NCBI GenBank assembly: GCA_030679035.1
Contig: JAUXTH010000147.1
Coordinates: forward strand, 1-37,950
DNA from: Methylobacter sp.
Lineage (GTDB): Bacteria; Pseudomonadota; Gammaproteobacteria; Methylococcales; Methylomonadaceae
Length of the DNA: 37,950 nucleotides
Direction: 5' to 3'
Notes under the pieces: model-generated
The model's input: only the letters and a program-made list of their open reading frames with translations
Told to the model about the DNA's origin: nothing
The model's database searches: none
Part shown: in pieces, positions 17,791 through 25,385 of the stretch
Position numbering within the stretch: position 1 is the first letter of the stretch
How the letters are laid out: each line of letters begins with the position of its first letter
Made by a program: the position numbers and the translations under genes

Positions 17791-19119
17791 ATGAGCACTT
17801 CATTGCAAAACTTAAACACAATACTACAGAGCCAGTGGCATGACTTTGTGTCTGTCTGGGCTCCGCTGGATGGCACCATCGAAGGATTCATTTATTACTA
17901 TCCTTTATTTATGGCCTACATCTGGATGTTTGGCGCACTTATTTTCTATTTTCGTCATGAATGGCGTCAGCAAGGCAATGCCGAGCACCTGCCCGAATTA
18001 ACGGAGCAGCCGCCGGTTTCCATTTTGATACCCTGTTACAACGAAGGGGAGAATGTCCGCGAAACCGTGGAGATTTTGCTGCGTCAAAAATATCCTGCCT
18101 TCGAAATTATCGCCGTCAACGACGGCAGCAAAGACAACACGCTGGAAATATTGCAGGAGTTGGCCGAACAACATAGCCAGCTCCGCGTGGTCAATTTGCA
18201 TACCAACCAGGGCAAGGCGATGGGCCTGCGCACCGCCGCATTGCTGGCCAACAGCGAAATCCTGATTTGCATAGACGGCGACGCGCTGTTGGCTCCCGAA
18301 GCCATCGCCTGGATGGTGCGGCATTTTCTGGATAACCCAAGTCTCGGCGCGGTCACCGGCAACCCGCGCATCCGCAATCGCTCCACGCTCTTAGGCCGGA
18401 TTCAGGTCGGCGAATTCTCAGCCATCGTCGGCATGATCAAACGGGCGCAACGGTCTTACGGGCAGGTCTTCACCGTCTCCGGCGTTATTGCAGCATTCCG
18501 CAAATCCGCATTGTACGATGTGGGTTTCTGGAGTAACGACATGGTCACCGAAGACATCGACATCAGTTGGAAATTACAGTTGGCCGGGTGGTCGATCTAT
18601 TTTGAGCCGAACGCCTTGTGCTGGGTGCTGATGCCGGAAACCCTGCATGGCCTATGGAAGCAACGGATGCGCTGGGCGCAGGGCGGAACCGAAGTATTGC
18701 TGCGCTATTTTCGCGACCTGTTCCGCTGGTCGTCGCGCGGCATGTGGCTGTTATACGGCGAATGCCTGATCAGCATCTTCTGGGCGTTTTTGATCTTGCT
18801 GCATGTGCTCTACGCGCCGGTGGAACTGTTCACCGAATCGACCAACGAATCATTGCACGATCTAAGCCCCAGCTGGACCAGTATGTTGCTGAGCCTGACC
18901 TGTCTGATACAGTTCGGCGTCAGCCTGTTCATCGACTCGCATTACGAATCACGTACCGGCGGCGTCGCACGGTATTATTACTGGATGGTCTGGTATCCGA
19001 TCGTGTACTGGCTGATTAACGTCGGCACCACCATCGTCGGCTCGATTCGGGCGGTAAAAAAGAAACGCGGCCAACGGGCGATTTGGGTCACCGTGGACAG
19101 AGGCTTGCGCGAGAAATGA
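17791..19119 (+). CDS. pgaC: Poly-beta-1,6-N-acetyl-D-glucosamine synthase PgaC
   Basis: 442 residues, the usual length. This inner-membrane family-2 glycosyltransferase polymerises UDP-GlcNAc into PNAG. An N-terminal membrane segment (~34-54) precedes the catalytic domain with PVSILIPCYNEGENV, NDGSKDNT, ICIDGDALL, the acceptor motif TEDIDISW and QRMRWAQGG. Three to four C-terminal membrane segments follow. Its TGA overlaps the ATG of pgaD (ATGA). Activity in known systems needs PgaD and is stimulated by cyclic di-GMP. Confidence 0.95.
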   Translation: MSTSLQNLNTILQSQWHDFVSVWAPLDGTIEGFIYYYPLFMAYIWMFGALIFYFRHEWRQQGNAEHLPELTEQPPVSILIPCYNEGENVRETVEILLRQKYPAFEIIAVNDGSKDNTLEILQELAEQHSQLRVVNLHTNQGKAMGLRTAALLANSEILICIDGDALLAPEAIAWMVRHFLDNPSLGAVTGNPRIRNRSTLLGRIQVGEFSAIVGMIKRAQRSYGQVFTVSGVIAAFRKSALYDVGFWSNDMVTEDIDISWKLQLAGWSIYFEPNALCWVLMPETLHGLWKQRMRWAQGGTEVLLRYFRDLFRWSSRGMWLLYGECLISIFWAFLILLHVLYAPVELFTESTNESLHDLSPSWTSMLLSLTCLIQFGVSLFIDSHYESRTGGVARYYYWMVWYPIVYWLINVGTTIVGSIRAVKKKRGQRAIWVTVDRGLREK

Positions 19120-19562
19120 AAGAATATATTATTAACGCGCCGCAGCTGCAAAGCCTGCAAAAAAGGGCAGGGGCTTTATTTGTCTGGGCCGTCTGTTGGG
19201 TGATGTGGGTTTACTTGTTGATCCCCTTGGTCACCTTAAGCAGTTGGGTGCTGGGCGATAAAAAAATGATCAACGAAATGCGCTGGTTTGGCGGCTACAA
19301 AAGCCTGCTGGAACTGATGCAGATTTACGTTGTAACCTTGCTGGTCATGGTCGCGCTCTGGTTATGCTGGGTGCTCTACCGCACGTTGCGGAGCAGGGCG
19401 GCACTTTCGACGACTCATAAAATTGTCAGCGACACAGAGCTGTGCGCGTTTTATCAAGTCAAAGCCGATGAACTGCATCAGTGCCGAAACGCAGCCATGA
19501 TTACCGTTTATTTTGATGAGCAGGGGCATATTGTTCATCTTGATCCTCATATCACACGATAG
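19116..19562 (+). CDS. pgaD: PgaD, PNAG synthase accessory membrane protein
   Basis: 148 residues from the ATG at 19116, which overlaps the pgaC stop. A longer frame upstream is only read-through of pgaC. Two membrane segments are visible (about 21-45 and 67-90; FVWAVCWVMWVYLLIP and VTLLVMVALWLCWVLY), with WWxG-like RWFGGYKSL between them. PgaD binds PgaC and is needed for cyclic-di-GMP-dependent PNAG polymerisation in E. coli. Small size, topology and position support the call. Confidence 0.88.
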   Translation: MKEYIINAPQLQSLQKRAGALFVWAVCWVMWVYLLIPLVTLSSWVLGDKKMINEMRWFGGYKSLLELMQIYVVTLLVMVALWLCWVLYRTLRSRAALSTTHKIVSDTELCAFYQVKADELHQCRNAAMITVYFDEQGHIVHLDPHITR

Positions 19563-19888
19563 TGTAGGCTGATAACGGTATGAAACTCATCGGTAGTTTC
19601 AGGCGGGGCGAGATTTGCACCCCCGCTTGAACTAAGCGACTTGGCTTAACCAATGCAAAAACATTTGGACGGGGCAACATGCCACGTCTGACGGTAGGAA
19701 GACAATTTCCAGAGAAGACTATTAAACCTTTGACATGCTACGAGGGTTATATGAATGGATTATGAATTTATTGTATCAAATAAGGAAACAATCCATATAT
19801 ACCTAGTGCTATTGTCAACAATAGTCATCTTCACTATAGTTGAATCGTAGTACGAAGAAACCTTTCAACTTGATACGAGGATTTACTC
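19563..19888 (+). other. Hairpin-rich spacer after pgaD
   Basis: 326 bases without a convincing gene. Visible structure: TGAAACT (from 19579) pairs with AGTTTCA across a seven-base loop; GCGGGG pairs with CCCCGC across GAGATTTGCAC-type loop sequence just after; CCAATG-CAAAAA-CATTTGG is a third stem. No T-run follows, so these are not classic terminators. The cluster could be a structured RNA or leader of the small gene at 19889, but I match it to no known family. Confidence 0.35.
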
Positions 19889-20062
19889 ATGAACGACTTC
19901 TATAAAGACATTCTTATTGGAGCGATATTTGTAATCGGCCTGTTGGGCTTTATTTCAGGCGAATTCATTATCTCATCTGCATTGTTCGCGACAGCGGCCA
20001 TTGCCAGTAATGTTAGAGTAAACAGCAAAAGGCTCAAAGCTGGTCAATTTTCATGGGATTGA
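19889..20062 (+). CDS. 57-residue putative membrane protein
   Basis: The ATG at 19889 is preceded by GAGG at good spacing, and the frame runs 57 codons to TGA at 20060-20062, followed by a strong terminator. The protein begins MNDFYKDILIGAIF, has a hydrophobic stretch from residue 8 to about 40, interrupted by a single SGEF, and ends in a basic tail (NVRVNSKRLKAGQ). It could span the membrane once or twice. Ribosome site, hydrophobicity pattern and terminator support a real small gene, but I know of no family. Confidence 0.55.
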   Translation: MNDFYKDILIGAIFVIGLLGFISGEFIISSALFATAAIASNVRVNSKRLKAGQFSWD

Positions 20063-20097
20063 TTAATTTAACTGAACTGTTTAACCAAGTGACTCGA

Positions 20098-20141
20098 AGA
20101 CTTCCTCTGCCTAAAGGCTTTGGAAGTCTTTTTGTTTTTGG
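20098..20141 (+). terminator. Intrinsic terminator after the small membrane-protein gene
   Basis: AGACTTCC (20098-20105) pairs perfectly with GGAAGTCT (20122-20129), followed by TTTTTGTTTTT. Inner bases CTCTGCCTAAAGGCTTT can extend the hairpin. It lies 36 bases after the stop codon of the 57-residue gene. Confidence 0.85.
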
Positions 20142-20502
20142 GCTTTCTCCTACTTCACTACTTGCGTAAAACCACTGGCAACGGTTCATTGCCATCGCCG
20201 TTGTAATTCAGCTATACAGTCGCCATCAGCCCTTGATGGTAATAATCCGCTTCAAGGTATGTACGATCTCTACCAGATCGTCCTGGCGTTCTTGCCCCAA
20301 TTTTCAGGACACGCCCCCTTCTCAATCTAAGCGCTAGGTATTTGTACCAATTATGCTGCTACTGAAATTAGAATACATTTTAAATTAAGAAACAGCGATA
20401 AGATGGGTTTCTTTCGTCAGCCCATTCTAAACGCTACAATCTGGTTTTCGTGAAATCAAACTCAGTCTATAACGCGTTTGCCAGAAAACAAGAGGTGCCG
20501 AT
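20142..20502. other. Spacer with a possible coding remnant
   Basis: 361 bases without a clear gene. On the minus strand a short open stretch (about 20300 down to 20226) would read GQERQDDLVEIVHTLKR then a few residues to a stop. It looks protein-like but has no start or partner. It may be a decayed gene fragment. Nothing else recognisable was found. Confidence 0.3.
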
Positions 20503-21039
20503 ATGTTGAAAGTATCTTTTCCCCTATCCAAGGTCTACGGTCTGCTCGAACCGGGGCCGGTTACACTGGTTTCCACCGCCAGAGAAGGCAGAGCAAATAT
20601 CATGACCATGTCGTGGCACACCATGCTGGAGTTTGAGCCGCCGCTGGTAGGTTGCGTCATCAGCAAAAGCAATTTCACTTTCGATCTATTGAAAGCAACC
20701 AAGGAATGCGTGATCAACATTCCAACGGTGGAACTGTCGAAACAGGTAGTGGAGTGCGGGAACAGATCAGGACGAACGGTCGATAAATTCAAGGAGTTTG
20801 GCCTCACGCCAGCGGCCGCCTCGTGCGTCGAAGCGCCTCTGATCGACGAATGCTATGCCAATCTTGAATGCAAGGTCGTTGATCAGAAGATGGTAGCCAA
20901 ATACAATCTCTTTATCCTTGAGGTCGTCAAAGCCTGGATTGACCCAGAGAAACAACATCCGCAGACGATTCACCATCTTGGAGAAGGGGTGTTCATGGTG
21001 GCTGGCGAGACGATCCGTCTGCCGTCCAAAATGAAATAG
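20503..21039 (+). CDS. Flavin reductase-like FMN-binding protein
   Basis: 178 residues, ATG 20503 with AGAGGTG upstream. It has the flavin-reductase-like split-barrel pattern: PGPVTLVSTAREGRANIMTM near the N-terminus, PPLVGCVIS, then a Thr/Asn-rich segment ECVINIP and GRTVDKFKEFGLTP. Such proteins bind FMN and reduce flavins or act as small oxidoreductases. There are no partner monooxygenase genes beside it, so the substrate cannot be inferred. It is convergent with the response-regulator gene ending at 21054. Confidence 0.8.
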   Translation: MLKVSFPLSKVYGLLEPGPVTLVSTAREGRANIMTMSWHTMLEFEPPLVGCVISKSNFTFDLLKATKECVINIPTVELSKQVVECGNRSGRTVDKFKEFGLTPAAASCVEAPLIDECYANLECKVVDQKMVAKYNLFILEVVKAWIDPEKQHPQTIHHLGEGVFMVAGETIRLPSKMK

Positions 21040-21053
21040 TGCGGCCATTGTCC

Positions 21054-21698
21054 TTAGTTTTTCATCAGTCCCAGAACTATCGCAATATGCGCCAGCTCGG
21101 CGACGCTTGAGACGTTAAGTTTGCTTCTAATCTGGGTGCCGTAATTGGCGACGGTTTTATAGCCCAGGCAAAGTTCCTCGGCGATTTTGTGGGCGGTCAG
21201 GCCTTTTGCCAGCAGCAAAAATACGTCGAACTCCCTGGCGGACAGGGTGTCTACAATGGTTTGGTAATCGGACTCGCTGCTTTGCAGGGGCAGGTTTTTC
21301 ATCAAGCCCTGTTCGATGTAAATCTCGCCTAATGCTATTTTCTGTATCGCGGTGACCAGGATGCCGGGGGCGCTGTTTTTGGTGATGTAGCCTTTTGCTC
21401 CGGCCTTCATGGCTCTATCGACATAAACCATTTCATCGTGAACGCTAAACACCAGTATCTTGGCGTTGCTGTCTCGGTTGCAGATGCGGCGGATGCTTTC
21501 CAGTCCGCCGATGCCGGGCATGGACAAGTCCAGCACTACCACATCAGGCTGCTGTTCCAGATACAGTTGGCAGGCCGCCTCTCCGCGGTCGGCTTCGGCG
21601 ATCACATCTATATCGGCTTCGGCCGACAGCAGCATCCTGAAACCTGCGCGTACCACGGCATGGTCGTCAACCAGGATGACTTTTATTTTGTCGTTCAT
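21054..21698 (-). CDS. LuxR/NarL-type response regulator paired with histidine kinase
   Basis: 214 residues, ATG 21698 overlapping the kinase stop (ATGA). The receiver domain has DD at 11-12, phospho-acceptor Asp57 in VVLDLSMPGIGG, and Lys in GAKGYITK. The C-terminal LuxR helix-turn-helix is LSAREFDVF...LAKGLTAHKIAEEL...YKTVANYGTQI. It is a close paralog of the regulator at 33527-34183: both have EADRGE, DLSMPGIGG, ESIRR, KILVFS, AGAKGYITK and REFDVF. Position downstream of the mxa genes suggests control of methanol dehydrogenase. It may be MxaB-like, but which of the two paralogs corresponds to MxaB cannot be settled here. Confidence 0.9.
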   Translation of the reverse strand: MNDKIKVILVDDHAVVRAGFRMLLSAEADIDVIAEADRGEAACQLYLEQQPDVVVLDLSMPGIGGLESIRRICNRDSNAKILVFSVHDEMVYVDRAMKAGAKGYITKNSAPGILVTAIQKIALGEIYIEQGLMKNLPLQSSESDYQTIVDTLSAREFDVFLLLAKGLTAHKIAEELCLGYKTVANYGTQIRSKLNVSSVAELAHIAIVLGLMKN

Positions 21699-23035
21699 GG
21701 CAGCGGGATAGTTGCGATGATGCTCATGCCTTGCTGCGGCTGGGTCTGTATCGTGAGCTCGCCGCCCAGGCTGTTGATTCTTTCCCTCATGCCTAACAAG
21801 CCGAAGCCGGTTTTAACTTGGTCGATTGCGCAGCCTTGGCCGTTGTCGGTCACCTGTAGTCGTAGCGCTTTTTGATGGTCGATTTCCAGGCTGATCTCGG
21901 CTTGGCTGGCCTGCGCATGGCGGACAATATTGGTCAGGCATTCCTGCACGACCCTGAATATCTGGATGGTGATTTTTTGCTCCAGGCCATCGACTTCGTC
22001 AGGGCAGTCGATGGTGAGTTTCAACTCGGGGTTCCTGGCCGACCAATGGTTTAACAGGTCTTCCATCGTGGCTTTCAGGCCCAGTTCAGTTAATACCAAC
22101 GGGTGCAGTTGATGCATCATCGATCGCACTACGGTCATCAAGTGGTCGCAGATGCTGATAATGGAATCAGTAGGCCTCGTTCCCATAGCTCCAGCTTGGG
22201 AATGCGTAGCCCCGTCTTGGGAACGCCCGGCCGTCACCGCCATGACTTTAATCGCGGTCAGCGACTGTCCCAGTTCATCATGCAGTTCCTGCGACAGCCG
22301 TTGCCGTTCGTCTTCCTGTATCGCCAGGGTATGTTGGGTTAACGCCCGGTTTTCCTGCTGGCTGGCATTCAGTTCACCGGTCATGTGATTGATGGCTTTG
22401 GCGATACTGTCATATTCCTGTATCGAAAAATCGGGCAGTTTTTGCCGGTACTGCCCGGTTTCAATGACTTTCAGCGCATCGACGATGACGGCAATGGATT
22501 TGAGCGCTTTATTAAAAGCCAGGTTGACGGCCAAGAAGGTAAACAGGGTCAGCAAAAAAACCGAGCTGAAAAAGCCGAGACTTTCATGCCAGACTTCGGT
22601 GATCTCATCCAGCGGGTTGGCCTGAATAATCAGGGTAATTTGCTCGCCGGTGAAGCTGGTGATTTGATGTTCAACCTCGGGGTAGTCAACGCCAACCAGA
22701 TTGATAAACCATTGCGGCGGCTGTTCGTCATTATTGGTTTGCGGGTTTTTGTGGGCAAAGCCGATGATTCGCCCCGAAGGTTCTTTCAACTGAATGCTCA
22801 AATGCCGGGTTTGGTTCAGCGAATTAAATTTCGGTAACCAGTCGGTTTCATTAAACGGGGTTTTCGAGGCTTGCGAAAAGCCGAAGGTTATCAGTTGCAC
22901 GGCTAGGTTGATTGATGACTCGATCTCTTTATTCACCGCATCGCGCGCCTGCCAGATCGCTATCGAACTGCCTAGTATCAGAATACACAGGGAGGAGATC
23001 AAAATACGTAGGTTGATTTGGTAGCGCAGACTCAT
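21695..23035 (-). CDS. NarX-type sensor histidine kinase (candidate MxaY-like)
   Basis: I chose ATG 23035 (446 residues); a GTG at 23080 would add 15 residues. Numbering below is from that GTG. TM1 is ~25-44, a periplasmic sensor ~46-165, TM2 ~168-188, then a HAMP-like linker. The HisKA_3 domain has SQELHDELGQS with His267, and the ATPase has QECLTNIVRHA (N-box), DNGQG and GFGLLGMRER. Residues ~285-303 (RSQDGATHSQAGAMG region) come from an in-frame palindromic repeat, placed between the two dimerisation helices. The regulator gene follows with overlap. An MxaY kinase is known to control the lanthanide-dependent methanol dehydrogenase switch in a related methanotroph; equivalence here is inferred from type and location. 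Confidence 0.88.
   Translation of the reverse strand: MSLRYQINLRILISSLCILILGSSIAIWQARDAVNKEIESSINLAVQLITFGFSQASKTPFNETDWLPKFNSLNQTRHLSIQLKEPSGRIIGFAHKNPQTNNDEQPPQWFINLVGVDYPEVEHQITSFTGEQITLIIQANPLDEITEVWHESLGFFSSVFLLTLFTFLAVNLAFNKALKSIAVIVDALKVIETGQYRQKLPDFSIQEYDSIAKAINHMTGELNASQQENRALTQHTLAIQEDERQRLSQELHDELGQSLTAIKVMAVTAGRSQDGATHSQAGAMGTRPTDSIISICDHLMTVVRSMMHQLHPLVLTELGLKATMEDLLNHWSARNPELKLTIDCPDEVDGLEQKITIQIFRVVQECLTNIVRHAQASQAEISLEIDHQKALRLQVTDNGQGCAIDQVKTGFGLLGMRERINSLGGELTIQTQPQQGMSIIATIPLP
22175..22228. repeat. Palindromic repeat captured inside the histidine kinase gene
   Basis: The 54-base segment has outer arms CCTCGTTCCC and GGGAACGCCCGG, with inner CCAGCTTGGGAA and CCCATAGCTCC. 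It is the same family as the hairpins at 29396-29547 and 28222-28322. Its length is a multiple of three, and the kinase frame stays open through it. Confidence 0.75.
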
Positions 23036-23190
23036 GGGTATTGAAAACTCGACACTTGCAACATCGGATTGATGGCGCACAAAATCGCACTATTATTCAT
23101 TCGCGGAGCATTATTTGCTATAGGAAAAATTCTTTTTTTCTACAATGTGCCGGATTTTGGGGGTAAAAAATCGGTCTTTATTGTTGCGGA

Positions 23191-23724
23191 TTAACTGTCA
23201 TGTGGGGATTCCCGTTCCAACGGATTGGTTTGGAACGGGAGAACAGGGTGGTAATAGCTGTAAGCAATGGCAATGGCGGCAAGCACAATTAACTGCCAGA
23301 GATAGCTATCAAAATAAGCGACGCAAACAGTTATAAGGCCTAGAAATAATCCTACGAAAATACAGCGCCAGTCTGTTTTTATGCCGTCCAGATAAGTCGT
23401 TAACGCCAGTATTAACAGCACTATCAACCCCGCTTCCTCATGGAAGATTCTTCCTGAACTGTGGTAGGCATAAATAATGATGACTGCACACAAGCCGCCA
23501 GCCCAATGCAGCAGCTGATTGATGAGCGCCTTGAGATTATCGCGGTGTTGTTTGAATTGATAATAGCCGGGAGCGATGGCGAGAACGGTAAATAAGAATG
23601 TCATCCCAAACCAATAATCGTGGCTCGCATGCCGATAGGTATAGCCAATGTAGGCGCCGAGCAGCGACAAAAGTAAGCGTAGCGTAAAAAGATTATGGGT
23701 TGAGAGCAGATTTTGTTTGTTCAT
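23191..23724 (-). CDS. Multi-spanning membrane protein of unknown function in the mxa locus
   Basis: 177 residues, ATG 23724. About five or six hydrophobic segments are visible (for example LFTLRLLLSLLGAYIGY, YWFGMTFLFTVLAIAPGYY, GLCAVIIIYAY, AGLIVLLILALTTYL, CIFVGLFLGLITVCVAYF, LIVLAAIAIAYSYY). This is an integral inner-membrane protein with a short polar tail. It starts about 40 bases after mxaL and is probably part of the same transcript. I do not recognise it as any of the widely described mxa proteins. Retention next to mxaL suggests a role in methanol dehydrogenase assembly or in signalling by the adjacent kinase, but that is inference. Confidence 0.75.
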   Translation of the reverse strand: MNKQNLLSTHNLFTLRLLLSLLGAYIGYTYRHASHDYWFGMTFLFTVLAIAPGYYQFKQHRDNLKALINQLLHWAGGLCAVIIIYAYHSSGRIFHEEAGLIVLLILALTTYLDGIKTDWRCIFVGLFLGLITVCVAYFDSYLWQLIVLAAIAIAYSYYHPVLPFQTNPLERESPHDS

Positions 23725-23764
23725 TGACAGTACTCAAGAGGGTAGATAACGAATAGCGTTTTAT

Positions 23765-24724
23765 TTATGACCGGAAAAATGGACGGAATTTATACAGTCT
23801 GGGCAGATAGACAAGGCTTAACAGCAGCAATGCCAACAATGCCGGTTGCCGGCGAATATCAGTCTGTACAAGTTTTTCAATCGCCAGTTTCGGGTTTTGT
23901 AATACCTGGTTAAGGTTCTTTAAGTCGGTTAAGCGGGCGTAAGCCAAACCGGATTCGGCGGCCAGTTTTTCTAAATAAGTTTCGTGCAAGGCCGTTAAAT
24001 GCTCGCTCCCTGTGGCGGCTTCGCTGCCGAATGGGGCGTTACGCGCGTTATAGCCTTTGATTTGCGACGGGTCCAGATTTGATTGTCCGAACGTGGAGCG
24101 GTGCGGCACATCGTCCTGGGCATAAAATCCGGTTTGTTTGCCCAGGCTGTCGAACTTGGGGATAGGCACAGCCTGCAAACCGCCCACACCGATAATCATG
24201 CCTTTCGCTTGGCCCTTTACCGTTGAAAAATCGGTTTGGTAATTGGGATTAACAGGCGGCGCTTCCTGTCCGTCGGTAATGAAAATCACCGAACTGTCGC
24301 TTTTTTGCAGCATTTCCAGCGTGCTCAGCAGACCTTTGGCGATATTGCTGTCCGCCGCCCAAGCCATGCGCCAGTCGACTTTGCTGATGGCGGTGTCTAT
24401 TTCCGTATAAGCGGAGCAAACTTCCAGCGGCTCGAATAACAAGGTTGAACGCCTTTCGGTGAACAGGCCCAGTCCGACTTTTGATTGGCATGGCAGTTTT
24501 TGCAACAGTTCGCGCAAGGTTTGCTTAACAAAATGCAGGCGGCTGACGGCCTGATTATCTTGCTGATAGTCGGTAGCATTCATGCTGCGGGTAATGTCGA
24601 TAATGAAGGTGTAGCTGTAGGTTGGCGTTTTTTGTTGCTTGCTGGGGTAGATGAACAGCACCAGCATGGCCATAAGCGCCGACAGCAAGCACAAGGTTCG
24701 ATAATCTTTTAATGTATTGCTCAT
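23765..24724 (-). CDS. mxaL: MxaL, VWA-domain methanol dehydrogenase maturation protein
   Basis: 319 residues from ATG 24724. The open frame extends to 24802, but those extra codons are only a translation of the repeat at 24746-24816. An N-terminal membrane segment (LLSALMAMLVLFIYP) is followed by a von Willebrand A domain with the metal-site motif IDITRSMNATD and, later, VIFITDGQEAP. A second membrane segment lies near the C-terminus (QPALLALLLLSLVYLPRLY), so the domain is probably periplasmic and anchored. MxaL, with MxaA, C, K, R and S, is required for calcium insertion and active MDH in methylotrophs. It lies in the canonical A-C-K-L order. Confidence 0.92.
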   Translation of the reverse strand: MSNTLKDYRTLCLLSALMAMLVLFIYPSKQQKTPTYSYTFIIDITRSMNATDYQQDNQAVSRLHFVKQTLRELLQKLPCQSKVGLGLFTERRSTLLFEPLEVCSAYTEIDTAISKVDWRMAWAADSNIAKGLLSTLEMLQKSDSSVIFITDGQEAPPVNPNYQTDFSTVKGQAKGMIIGVGGLQAVPIPKFDSLGKQTGFYAQDDVPHRSTFGQSNLDPSQIKGYNARNAPFGSEAATGSEHLTALHETYLEKLAAESGLAYARLTDLKNLNQVLQNPKLAIEKLVQTDIRRQPALLALLLLSLVYLPRLYKFRPFFRS

Positions 24725-24745
24725 TGTATTTTTCGTTTTTGGGAC

Positions 24746-24816
24746 GTAGGGGCAATCCCTTGTGGTTGCCCTGATAGGCGCCGGCATCAAGGGCAACCAC
24801 AAGGGATTGCCCCTAC
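24746..24816. repeat. Perfect 26-base inverted repeat between mxaK and mxaL
   Basis: The arms 24746-24771 and 24791-24816 are identical in sequence to those at 17715-17777, with a 19-base loop TGATAGGCGCCGGCATCAA. It occupies most of the mxaK-mxaL gap, in an operon whose preceding genes overlap by four bases. Confidence 0.95.
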
Positions 24817-24824
24817 AATGTTAA

Positions 24825-25385
24825 TCAAGGCAAGCCGCGCGGAAACCCCGGCACTGTCGTCCACAACTGCGATTTCTGCTTTGTGGGTTCGTCGTCAGGC
24901 ATATCGACCCTGTCCATTTCCGGCAATAGGCGCATGGCGACTTCAAGGTTGTATTTGGCATCCCAGTCGCGGCTGTTTAATGCCAAAGACTGCCGGTAGG
25001 CCTGTTTTGCCAGTCCTGCCAAGGGCATTGCTTCGTTGATATTCATGGCTTTTGCCTGCTGTATGGCTTGCTCCAGATACAGGTTGCCGAGGTTGTAGCG
25101 GGCTTTGGCCTGGAAGTTCCGGCCGCCTTTGTCCATGATCAGGCTGAGGGTCGATAAGGCCTCATCGTAGCGGTGTTTTTGCTTGAAATAAAAAGCCCGC
25201 GCCAGTCTCAATTCCGGCTCGCCGCTGATCACTTTATTGACGGCCACATCTTTTCCCGAAATCAATTGCCGGATTAAGTCATTGTCGTGATGAATGCCGT
25301 ACAACGCGCCGGCGTTGTAAACGAAAGCCGCTAAGCTGGCCGCCAACGCGCTCCACAGCGTGATATGCCTGATTGTTCTTATCAT
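24825..25385 (-). CDS. mxaK: MxaK, methanol dehydrogenase maturation protein
   Basis: 186 residues, ATG 25385 overlapping the mxaC stop by four bases. One N-terminal membrane segment (TLWSALAASLAAFVYNAGALYG) is followed by a periplasmic helical part with TPR-like phrases (LRLARAFYFKQKHRYDEAL, ARYNLGNLYLEQAI, GLAKQAYRQSLAL). Mutants in mxaK lack calcium-loaded MDH in methylotrophs. The identification rests on position between mxaC and mxaL plus this architecture. Confidence 0.9.
   Translation of the reverse strand: MIRTIRHITLWSALAASLAAFVYNAGALYGIHHDNDLIRQLISGKDVAVNKVISGEPELRLARAFYFKQKHRYDEALSTLSLIMDKGGRNFQAKARYNLGNLYLEQAIQQAKAMNINEAMPLAGLAKQAYRQSLALNSRDWDAKYNLEVAMRLLPEMDRVDMPDDEPTKQKSQLWTTVPGFPRGLP

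Noticed and set aside
19563-19888. Cyclic-di-GMP riboswitch after pgaD
   Set aside because: Stems exist, but the conserved CGCAAAGCC and GTTACCGA-type core is not present in order.
24725-24802. Upstream extension of mxaL
   Set aside because: The extra 26 codons translate the inverted repeat at 24746-24816; the protein resembles a normal MxaL only from ATG 24724.
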